This document shows positions 51,321 through 58,384 of a stretch of DNA of 62,992 bases, piece by piece. The position numbers and the translations under genes were made by a program. The notes below the pieces were generated by a model. That model worked only from the letters and a program-made list of their open reading frames with translations, was not told the origin of the DNA and searched no databases. The first letter of the stretch is position 1. The number at the start of each line of letters is the position of its first letter. Origin of the DNA: JBBQVO01 sp038211505 (GTDB taxonomy: Bacteria > Chloroflexota > Dehalococcoidia > DSTF01 > JACRBR01); assembly GCA_038211505.1 (NCBI GenBank), contig JBBQVO010000001.1:1-62992 (forward strand), given 5' to 3'.

Positions 51321-52076
51321 CTATCCGTCTTTCCGGAGGTGGAGGAAGAACTCGCGGTTGCCGGCGGGCCCCAGGAGCGGAGAGGTCGTGACGTTGCGGA
51401 TGCGTAGGCCGTTGTTGACGCACCACCAGGCGACACGGCCGATGACCGTGGCATGCACCAGCGGATCGCGGACGACGCCGTTGCGGCCGACCTCGCTCCG
51501 ACCGGCTTCGAACTGCGGCTTGACGAGCGCGACGATGTCGGCGTTTGCGGCCGTGATCCGCAGCACGGCGGGCAGCAGCTTCGTCAGCGAGATGAAGGAC
51601 GCGTCGATGGTCGCGATCGACGGCTGCTCCGGCAGCGACTCGAGATCGCGCGCGTTCGTGCGCTCCATCACGACGACGCATGGATCGTCGCGCAGCCGCA
51701 GATCGAGCTGACCGTAGCCGACATCGATCGCATAGACGCGAGCGACGCCGCGCTGCAGCAGGCAGTCGGTGAAACCGCCCGTCGATGCGCCGATGTCGGC
51801 GGCAATGCGGCCGCGGACATCGATCGCGAATGCGTCCATCGCATGCTCGAGCTTGTCACCACCGCGGCTGACGAAGCGCGCCGGCTGGGCGATTGCGATC
51901 ACTGCGCCAGCCGCGACGAGCGCGCTCGCGCGCGTCTCCGCCTGGCCATCGACGGTGACATCGCCGGCGAGGATGAGCGCCCGCGCCTTCTCTCGCGACG
52001 GCGCAAGCTCGCGTTCGACGAGCGTGACGTCGAGGCGCTGCCGTTTGTTCGCAGGCGTTTGCTTGATGTCGATCAG
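51321..52076 (-). CDS. tlyA: TlyA-family rRNA (cytidine-2'-O)-methyltransferase, apparent CTG start
   Basis: A ~251-residue enzyme that 2'-O-methylates ribosomal RNA. The S4 RNA-binding domain is in frame from codon 11 (KRQRLDVTLVERELAPSREK), followed by RFVSRGGDKLEHAMDAF, the SAM loop IAADIGASTGGFTDCLLQRG and VALVKPQFEAGRSEVG. No ATG, GTG or TTG opens the full-length frame: the first standard start is GTG 51902, which would remove the S4 domain. CTG at 52076 overlaps the upstream stop by CTGA, the same 4-nt geometry as other operons here, so it is proposed as the start. Confidence is high for identity, lower for the start. Confidence 0.82.
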   Translation of the reverse strand: MIDIKQTPANKRQRLDVTLVERELAPSREKARALILAGDVTVDGQAETRASALVAAGAVIAIAQPARFVSRGGDKLEHAMDAFAIDVRGRIAADIGASTGGFTDCLLQRGVARVYAIDVGYGQLDLRLRDDPCVVVMERTNARDLESLPEQPSIATIDASFISLTKLLPAVLRITAANADIVALVKPQFEAGRSEVGRNGVVRDPLVHATVIGRVAWWCVNNGLRIRNVTTSPLLGPAGNREFFLHLRKDG

Positions 52077-52312
52077 GAGTCGATGTGCAAGCCCGCGCGC
52101 TTGCTGGCGTGAAGGATGGTGACGCTCAGGAGGCGCTTCTCGCGATACCGCAACACGATATCGTCGTCGGTGAAGTCGGAGTCGTCTTCGACGGCTCGCT
52201 CGAACGTTACATACAGCACGTCCGCCTCTTCATCGAAATACGAATCGAAGCTCGAAGGTATCTCCAAAGGCGCTCCGACGATCTTTCGGATTTCTGCTAC
52301 GTCGACGGCCAT
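52073..52312 (-). CDS. DUF2283 small protein
   Basis: A 79-residue protein. SSFDSYFDEEADVLYVTF followed by DDIVLRYREKRLLSVTILHA is the DUF2283 pattern. Start ATG 52312, 16 bp inside the end of the upstream gene; its stop overlaps the tlyA start. Proteins of this type often pair with a small putative nuclease or toxin-like gene, as here. Role unknown. Confidence 0.75.
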   Translation of the reverse strand: MAVDVAEIRKIVGAPLEIPSSFDSYFDEEADVLYVTFERAVEDDSDFTDDDIVLRYREKRLLSVTILHASKRAGLHIDS

Positions 52313-52599
52313 ACAACCACGCGTCCTACCCTCGGATCCGATCGAGACAGGAACGCCGTGATGATGAACCCATCGAAGGCGTCCGTCTCCCGATATGCTA
52401 CAACAATCCAAAATCGCCCGGAGCGACCGCACGCGAGCAATTCACCGTCCACGCCTTCGAGGACCATACTTGGAGCGCCGATAGTCTGCACCACCGTCGC
52501 TCGTTGCGGCCGAAGTGCCTCGTGGCGTTCGACGATGTGCTGCCACCGTTCGTCGGTGAGCCGAATGTTCACGCCGGCGACCGACGTTGCAGATTCCAT
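52297..52599 (-). CDS. Small protein of the PBECR / LTDERWxHI type, possible toxin-like nuclease
   Basis: A 100-residue protein: VNIRLTDERWQHIVERHEAL at the start and RFWIVVAYRETDAFDGFIIT later. The ERWxHIxxxH pattern with a final TAF and VWPST resembles the phage-barnase-EndoU-colicin-RelE-like (PBECR) group of predicted nucleases, with His as candidate catalytic residues. It overlaps DUF2283 by 16 bp. A two-gene toxin-antitoxin-like module is plausible; the family match is from memory of the pattern and is not certain. Confidence 0.55.
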   Translation of the reverse strand: MESATSVAGVNIRLTDERWQHIVERHEALRPQRATVVQTIGAPSMVLEGVDGELLACGRSGRFWIVVAYRETDAFDGFIITAFLSRSDPRVGRVVVWPST

Positions 52600-52671
52600 A
52601 TCGGATAGCTCTTGACGGCGAAACGGTGCGGAGCACCAGCCCCGCCGCGACGATTGACTTGGGCCGCTCCG

Positions 52672-53568
52672 TTACACCGCGGCCGGCTCGCTGAGCTTCG
52701 CAAGCAGCTTCTTCGTGGATACGACGTGGTGGTCCATGCGCATCTCTTTCGGCGGGACGCCAATGGCGAGGCCGATCATCTGCGGCAGGTGAATGATGGG
52801 GAGGTCGAGGTCGAACTGCGTCACCTGCTTCGCCGCCGGCTGCTGCGCGTCGAGGTTCAGGTGGCAGAGCGGGCAGGGTGAGACGAGCGCGTCGGCGCCG
52901 AGATCCTGCGCTTCGTGAATGTGGTTGCCGGCCTGCTTGAGCGAGTTCTCGCGGTTGATCGTCAACAACGGGAAGCCGCAGCATTTCTTCGAGCCCTCGT
53001 AGTCGACGACGGTGCCGCCGACTGCCTCGATCACCATCTCGAGATACTTGTCGCGATCGGGGTGCTCGGACTTGCCGAGGATCTCGCTCGGGCGGAGGAT
53101 GTAGCAGCCGTAGAACGGGCCGATGCGCAGGCCAGAAAGCGGCCGCGTAACCATCTTCTTCAGGCGGTCGAGGCCGAAGTCTTCGACGAGGATCCAGAGG
53201 AAGTTCTTGATCTCGAGGCCCGGCGTGTAGTGCAGTCCTTCGTCGCTGAGGATCGCGTTGATCTTCGCGAGATACTCCGGGTTCTTCGTCAGCTTGTCCT
53301 GCACCATGCTCTCGATGCCCTGGCAGGTCGAGCAGATGTTCATCAGCGGCAGGCCGAGCTGCTGCGCGAGCGCGAACGTGCGCGCGTTGAGCGCGTCGGC
53401 CATCTCCGGGTTCTGTTCCTGGATGACGCCGGCGCCCGTGCACGTCGCCTGATCGAGCTCGACGAGTTCGATGCCAAGCTCTTTCGCCACGCGGTTCGTC
53501 GCCAGATACAGCTCAGGCGCGGCGCCCTTCGATACGCAGCCGGGCCAGAACGCATATTTGAGTGCCAT
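52672..53568 (-). CDS. sdhE: HdrB-like CCG-domain subunit of type E succinate dehydrogenase / fumarate reductase
   Basis: A 298-residue protein with the N-terminal YAFWPGCVSKGAAPELYLAT, then two CCG-type domains: CTGAGV (altered first CC to CT) with ICSTCQGI, and GPFYGCYILRP with KKCCGFPLL and CPLCHLN. Such subunits bind a non-cubane Fe-S cluster and replace cytochrome b/anchor subunits in 8-methylmenaquinol-type or type E enzymes. The start overlaps the sdhB stop by one base. Here it probably receives or donates electrons for SdhAB at the membrane. Confidence 0.85.
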   Translation of the reverse strand: MALKYAFWPGCVSKGAAPELYLATNRVAKELGIELVELDQATCTGAGVIQEQNPEMADALNARTFALAQQLGLPLMNICSTCQGIESMVQDKLTKNPEYLAKINAILSDEGLHYTPGLEIKNFLWILVEDFGLDRLKKMVTRPLSGLRIGPFYGCYILRPSEILGKSEHPDRDKYLEMVIEAVGGTVVDYEGSKKCCGFPLLTINRENSLKQAGNHIHEAQDLGADALVSPCPLCHLNLDAQQPAAKQVTQFDLDLPIIHLPQMIGLAIGVPPKEMRMDHHVVSTKKLLAKLSEPAAV

Positions 53569-54569
53569 CAGTCCTCCACCTTCGCGATCTTCGGCTTCAA
53601 CGATGCGGACTTCCGGATCACGTTGCGCACCCGGTCCATCCCCTTCATCTTGTGCGACCCGGGCACGCCCGGCGGCACCATCTGCGCCACGGGCAGCTTG
53701 CCGGCACGCAGCATCTTCAGCGCGCCCGGCATCTCCTTCATCAACCGCGGCACATTGAACATGCCGACGGAGCCAGGCAGCATCCACACTTCGTTGAGGC
53801 GGCCACCATCCTCGATCGACTTCGTGAAAATGTTCGTGTGGCGCGAGCCGGCGTTGTTCTTGATGCCGGCTTCGATCGCCATCTCCCGCAGCTGCAGGAT
53901 GCGATTCATCGGGGCGACGCCCTTCGGGCACACCTCGACGCACATGTTGCAGCGCGTGCAGTCCCAGATGCCGCTGTACTCGCTGAGCTTCTCGAGACGG
54001 TCGTGCTCCTGGCCATCGCGCGGGTCGGCGGCGAAGCGGTACGCCTTGGCGAGGGCCGCCGGCGCGATGAAGTTCTTGTCGACTTCGAGCACCGTGCAGT
54101 CACTGACGCAGGCGCCGCACATGATGCAGTTCATCGTGTGCGTGAGGTCGATCATCGCCTCGTTCGTGACGCGATACTCGCGCTCCGGCACGGGGCCGAC
54201 GGGCTGCAGGTACGGGTCGACCTGCCGCATCTTCGACCAGAACGACTCCATGTCGTTCACCAGATCCTTGATCACCGGCATGTTGCCCATCGGCTCGACG
54301 ACGAGCTCGACGTTCTCATCGCCGCGCGTGATCGCGATCACCTTTGCGCGACAGGCCAAGCGCGCGCGTCCGTTGACGCGCATCGAGCAGGAACCACAGA
54401 TGGCGCTGCGGCACGAGCAGCGCAGCGACAGCGTGCCGTCTTCGTACTCGCGCACCTGGATCAGCGCATCGAGCAGCGTGACGTTATCGGCGGCCTCGAT
54501 CTCGTACTTGCTGTACGACGTCGCGCCGGTCTCGCCGTCTGTGCGCTTGACCTTGAGCTTGACCTTCAT
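53568..54569 (-). CDS. sdhB: Succinate dehydrogenase / fumarate reductase iron-sulfur subunit
   Basis: A 333-residue protein. The N-terminal ferredoxin fold has the 2Fe-2S ligands LRCSCRSAICGSC with a distant LAC; two further clusters are bound by CIMCGACVSDC and CTRCNMCVEVCPKG. It is longer than classical SdhB (~240), with a C-terminal extension typical of the type with an HdrB-like partner. Encoded between sdhA (54 bp upstream) and sdhE (1-base overlap). Confidence 0.93.
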   Translation of the reverse strand: MKVKLKVKRTDGETGATSYSKYEIEAADNVTLLDALIQVREYEDGTLSLRCSCRSAICGSCSMRVNGRARLACRAKVIAITRGDENVELVVEPMGNMPVIKDLVNDMESFWSKMRQVDPYLQPVGPVPEREYRVTNEAMIDLTHTMNCIMCGACVSDCTVLEVDKNFIAPAALAKAYRFAADPRDGQEHDRLEKLSEYSGIWDCTRCNMCVEVCPKGVAPMNRILQLREMAIEAGIKNNAGSRHTNIFTKSIEDGGRLNEVWMLPGSVGMFNVPRLMKEMPGALKMLRAGKLPVAQMVPPGVPGSHKMKGMDRVRNVIRKSASLKPKIAKVED

Positions 54570-54595
54570 GCGATTGCTCCAGATTCGCGAACCGA

Positions 54596-54619
54596 CGCGG
54601 GCTGGAAAGCCCGCGCTCC
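54596..54619 (-). repeat. REP-like hairpin with GGAG foot (CGCGGGCT stem)
   Basis: On the minus strand GGAG, then CGCGGGCT, loop TTCC, AGCCCGCG: a perfect 8-bp stem. It lies inside the sdhA-sdhB spacer within an operon. Same stem core as 4976. Confidence 0.7.
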
Positions 54620-54623
54620 GTTG

Positions 54624-56324
54624 TTAGTATTTCCGTTCTTGCGGCTGCCACTCTGTGATCGTCACCGGAATGTAGCTCATCTTCTCACTGCCGTCGGTCT
54701 GTTTCGTGAGCACGATGTGCTTCAGCCAGTTCTCGTCGTCGCGGTTCGGGAAGTCGAGGCGCGTGTGCGCGCCGCGGCTCTCCTTGCGCTCGATCGCGCT
54801 CTTCACGATCATCTCGGCGCAATCGATCATATAGCCGAGCTCGATGTGGAAGAGCAGGTCGGTGTTGAACACCTTGCCCTTGTCCTCGACGCCGACCTTC
54901 TCATAGCGCGCCCGAATCTCCTTGAGAATGCCGAGCTGCTTCTCCATCTTCTCGGGCGACCGGAACAGGCCGACGTTCTCGCTCATCGAGACGCCCATGT
55001 CTTTGCGGATCCGGGCGACGCGATCGCCGTTCATCGGGCGGTCGAGAACGCCCTGCAGCATCGCGCGATCGTTGTTGACCACGCTCTCGTGGATCGGCCG
55101 GAATGTCTGGCTCTTGATCCACGGCACCGCGTGCTCGGCGGCGCGGCGGCCGAAGACGAGCGTATCGAGCAGCGAGTTCGCGCCGACGCGGTTGGCGCCG
55201 TGGACGCTGACGCAGGCTGCTTCGCCAGCTGAATAGAGGCCCGGCAGCGGTGTCGCTCCGTCGACGTCGGTCTTGACGCCACCCATGATGTAGTGCACGC
55301 CGGGTAAGATCGGCAGCAGTTCCTTCGTGATGTCGATGTTCACGAGGTCGCGGGCGATCTCGTAGATCTCCTCGAGTCGCTCCTTGATCAGCGCCTCGCC
55401 GAGATGCCGCATGTCGAGGAAGACGCAGCCATCGACGCCCCGTCCTTCGTCGAGCTCCATCTGCTCGGCGCGAGAGACGACGTCGCGCGACGCCAGCTCC
55501 ATCATGCTTGGCGCATACTTCGTCATGAAGCGATCGCCGTCCTTGTTGAGGAGATACGCACCCTCTCCGCGCGCGCCTTCCGTGATCAGCACGCCGGTGC
55601 CCTTGAGCGTCGTCGGATGGATCTGCACCATCTCCATGTCCATGATCGGCGCGCCCGCGCGGTAGGACTGCGCGATACCGTCGCCCGTGCAGATGAGCGC
55701 GTTCGTCGACGGCTCGTAGACGCGGCCGAGGCCGCCGGTGCAAACGATCGTCGCCTTCGCCGTGATCGCGTGCAGCTCGCCCGTGCGGATGTTCATCGCG
55801 ACGGCTCCGCGGCACTGACCTTCGTCGACGATCAGGCTCGTGACGAACCACTCTTCGTAGTTGCGCAGCGCCTGATAGACGGCCGGCTTCATCAGCTGCT
55901 CATACAGGACATGAAGGATCGCCTGGCCCGTGATGGCGCCGACGAAGAAGGTCCGGGCCTTGCCCATGCCGCCGAAGCGGCGCACCGCCATATGGCCATC
56001 GGGCTTGCGGCTGAAGACGACGCCCCAGTGCTCGGCCTGGAGCACCTCGCGTCCGCCCTCCTGAGCGAGCACCGTGATCGCGTCCTGATCGCCGAGGTAG
56101 TCGGAAGCCTTCGTCGTCTCGTAGGCGTGCTCTTCCCACGGGCCGCCGTCCTCGCCCACGCCGGGGCCGTTGATGCCGCCCTGCGCGGCATTGGAGTGCG
56201 AGCGGACGGGGTGCACTTTCGAGATCATCGCGACGTCGGCGCCCTGCTGCTGCGCCGAGATGGCGGCGCGCATGCCAGCGAGGCCGCCGCCGATGACGAG
56301 AATGTCGTGTTCGTAAACGGCCAT
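54624..56324 (-). CDS. sdhA: Succinate dehydrogenase / fumarate reductase flavoprotein subunit
   Basis: A 566-residue flavoprotein. The FAD motif is DILVIGGGLAGMRAAISAQQ; PVRSHSNAAQGGINGPGVGE carries the covalent-FAD His, and the substrate-binding Arg/His region includes IQIHPTTLKGTGVLITEGAR; HGANRVGANSLLDTLVFGRR closes the FAD site. The first gene of sdhA-sdhB-sdhE, with no cytochrome b gene nearby. Type E enzymes link succinate/fumarate to the quinone pool through the HdrB-like subunit. The start is ATG. Confidence 0.95.
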   Translation of the reverse strand: MAVYEHDILVIGGGLAGMRAAISAQQQGADVAMISKVHPVRSHSNAAQGGINGPGVGEDGGPWEEHAYETTKASDYLGDQDAITVLAQEGGREVLQAEHWGVVFSRKPDGHMAVRRFGGMGKARTFFVGAITGQAILHVLYEQLMKPAVYQALRNYEEWFVTSLIVDEGQCRGAVAMNIRTGELHAITAKATIVCTGGLGRVYEPSTNALICTGDGIAQSYRAGAPIMDMEMVQIHPTTLKGTGVLITEGARGEGAYLLNKDGDRFMTKYAPSMMELASRDVVSRAEQMELDEGRGVDGCVFLDMRHLGEALIKERLEEIYEIARDLVNIDITKELLPILPGVHYIMGGVKTDVDGATPLPGLYSAGEAACVSVHGANRVGANSLLDTLVFGRRAAEHAVPWIKSQTFRPIHESVVNNDRAMLQGVLDRPMNGDRVARIRKDMGVSMSENVGLFRSPEKMEKQLGILKEIRARYEKVGVEDKGKVFNTDLLFHIELGYMIDCAEMIVKSAIERKESRGAHTRLDFPNRDDENWLKHIVLTKQTDGSEKMSYIPVTITEWQPQERKY

Positions 56325-56592
56325 GCTCGTCTACACCTTACCTTTCGCGTACGCGTCGATCGCGGGTTGACGGGAGGCGCCGGCGGTGGCCGAAACGGCG
56401 AGAGTGGCGGGTACTGCGGCTACAAAGTTCGACGGAATCGAAGCTAAGAGCCGCAGCAATCGGGGAGTACACGATGGGTCGATCATCGGCCCTCCAGAGG
56501 CGTGTGAAGGCTATCACGGAGTTTGGCTACGTTCAAACGTGGCGGAAGTAAGGTGTAGATCTGTTATCCTTGCGTTGATATGGAGGTAAGGA

Positions 56593-56874
56593 ATGAACGT
56601 GGCGTCCGCCAAAATCACATCCAAAGGCCAGATTACGATTCCTGCGGAGATCCGGAAGGCCCTCGCGATGGAACCCGGCGATCGCTTGAGTTTTGTCGTC
56701 GACGGCGATGCCGTGCGGGTTGAACGACAGCAAAGCTGGGTGGAAAGAACTGCGGGAATCTTGCGGAGTACCGAGCCTCGGCCTCCCCTGACTGAGCGCG
56801 AGATGAAGCAACTCAAAGAGACCGCTTGGGCGGATGAAGCGGTCGAGCGGGATGCACGCTCACAGCGCCGCTGA
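56593..56874 (+). CDS. AbrB/SpoVT (MazE-like) antitoxin
   Basis: A 93-residue protein. The swapped-hairpin DNA-binding domain is ASAKITSKGQITIPAEIRKA, then MEPGDRLSFVVDGDAVRVE. The C-terminal ~40 residues are charged and likely bind the toxin. ATG with GGAGG. Ends overlapping the PIN gene by one base (TGATG), typical of a VapBC-like toxin-antitoxin pair. It probably represses its own promoter. Confidence 0.9.
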   Translation: MNVASAKITSKGQITIPAEIRKALAMEPGDRLSFVVDGDAVRVERQQSWVERTAGILRSTEPRPPLTEREMKQLKETAWADEAVERDARSQRR

Positions 56875-57275
56875 TGCCGTTCCTCGATACGAACATCTTG
56901 TTGCGTCACTTCCTCGGCGACGACGACGACAGATCGCCGCGATCGACCGCTTATCTGCGGCGGGTCGAAGCCGGCGACGAGCGAGTACGGCTGTCGGATC
57001 CCGCGATCTTCGAGGTCGTGTTCACGTTACAGCGCCGGGAGCATCTTTCGCGCTCCGAGATCCGCGTGATGCTGCTCGACCTCGTCAATTCCGAGGGGGT
57101 AATCGTGTCCGGGAAGGCGAGATGGCGGGAGATGCTGGATCTCTACGCTTCTACGAATTTGTCGTTGCCCGACGCATATCACGTCGTAACAATGCAGGCC
57201 ACGGGCGACACCGAAATCATCTCATTCGACACGGACTTCGATCGCGTGCCGGGCATTACGCGGCGGGAGCCGTAA
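56874..57275 (+). CDS. PIN-domain ribonuclease toxin (VapC-like)
   Basis: A 133-residue PIN nuclease. Acidic residues of the active site: PFLDTNILLRHF (Asp5), AIFEVVFTLQR (Glu ~46), and the late SLPDAYHVVTMQ and ISFDTDFDRV (Asp residues). It would cleave tRNA or rRNA and be held inactive by the AbrB-type antitoxin encoded just upstream. Confidence 0.88.
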   Translation: MPFLDTNILLRHFLGDDDDRSPRSTAYLRRVEAGDERVRLSDPAIFEVVFTLQRREHLSRSEIRVMLLDLVNSEGVIVSGKARWREMLDLYASTNLSLPDAYHVVTMQATGDTEIISFDTDFDRVPGITRREP

Positions 57276-57296
57276 TTACCGCAAAGGGGCGATCGC

Positions 57297-58202
57297 ATGA
57301 AAATCGGATTGCAGGTGCCGTATTTCTCCTGGACGGGCGGCGCGGAGTCGCTCGGTGCGAAGTTTGGCGACGTCGCCGAGCGCGCGGAAGCGTGCGGGTT
57401 CGCCAGCCTCTGGGTGATGGATCACTTCTTCCAGATACCCGGCGTCGGGCGGCCGGAGCAGGAGATGCTCGAGGGCTACACGGCGCTTGCGTTCGCGGCG
57501 GCGCGGACGAAGACGATCAAGCTTGGCACCATGGTGACGGGCGTGACGTACCGGCACCCGGGCATCCTCGTGAAGACGGCGACGACGCTCGACGTGCTGT
57601 CCGGCGGCCGCGCGTATTTCGGCGTCGGCGCGGCGTGGTTCGAGCAGGAGCATCTCGGCCTCGGCGTTGCGTTTCCGCCGCTGAAGGAGCGCTTCGAGCG
57701 ACTCGAAGAGACGCTGCGGATCGCACACCAGATGTGGAGCGACGACAACGGCCCGTACGATGGCAAGCACTATCATCTCGCCGAGACGCTCTGCGTGCCG
57801 CAGCCGGTCTCGCAGCCGCACCCGCCGATCCTGATCGGCGGCCGCGGCGAGAAGAAGACGCTGCGGTTCATCGCCAAGTACGCCGACGCCTGGAACATGG
57901 GCGGCGCGTTCGACGATAGCGGCGTCGAGGACTTTCGCCGGCTCTCGGCGATCCTGCGCGAGCATTGCGATCGCGAGGGCCGGCCGTACAACGCGATCGA
58001 GAAGACGACGCTCGGCACGCTGATGATCCGCGCCGATGGCGACGGCACCCGCTGGAAGTCGCCCGAACAAGCGCTTGAGACGCTACGCAAGTTCCGCGAC
58101 GCCGGCGTCGATCAAGCGATCTTCAACATGCCGTTCGTCGACGATCCGAAGACGCTGGAGTTGATCGCCGAGAAGGTCATCGTCCCGGCCACGCAATGGT
58201 AG
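57297..58202 (+). CDS. LLM-class F420-dependent oxidoreductase
   Basis: A 301-residue TIM-barrel protein of the luciferase-like monooxygenase family: GCASLWVMDHFFQIP-type first region (CGFASLWVMDHFFQIPGVGR), LGTMVTGVTYRHPGILVKTA, and AYFGVGAAWFEQEHLGLGVA then PPILIGGRGEKKTLRFIAKY. This pattern is shared with F420-dependent reductases. Start ATG after CAAAGG. The TAG stop lies in a REP-like hairpin foot. Substrate unknown. Confidence 0.9.
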   Translation: MKIGLQVPYFSWTGGAESLGAKFGDVAERAEACGFASLWVMDHFFQIPGVGRPEQEMLEGYTALAFAAARTKTIKLGTMVTGVTYRHPGILVKTATTLDVLSGGRAYFGVGAAWFEQEHLGLGVAFPPLKERFERLEETLRIAHQMWSDDNGPYDGKHYHLAETLCVPQPVSQPHPPILIGGRGEKKTLRFIAKYADAWNMGGAFDDSGVEDFRRLSAILREHCDREGRPYNAIEKTTLGTLMIRADGDGTRWKSPEQALETLRKFRDAGVDQAIFNMPFVDDPKTLELIAEKVIVPATQW

Positions 58203-58221
58203 GGGAGTCGCATCCGACTCC
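58199..58221 (+). repeat. REP-like hairpin with GTAG foot that includes a stop codon
   Basis: GTAG (58199-58202), G, then GGAGTCG, loop CATC, CGACTCC: a perfect 7-bp stem. TAG is the stop of the LLM gene. Confidence 0.7.
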
Positions 58222-58384
58222 AAGACTCGCCTGGCATCGATGACACCTCGGCTGCGGTCGGCTTCTCAGCGTCGGCCGTCCAGCATCTCGCCCCGGCGTG
58301 ACTTCCTGGCTCTTTGGCGTGGTGGCCGTTGGCGCGCGGCGGTAGCATGGTTGAACGGCATTCGGTTGTGTCCGGAGGTGATGG

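Noticed and set aside
51321..51902. Short tlyA starting at GTG 51902
   Set aside because: It would drop the S4 domain, which is intact in the same frame upstream; the longer form with CTG start is preferred.
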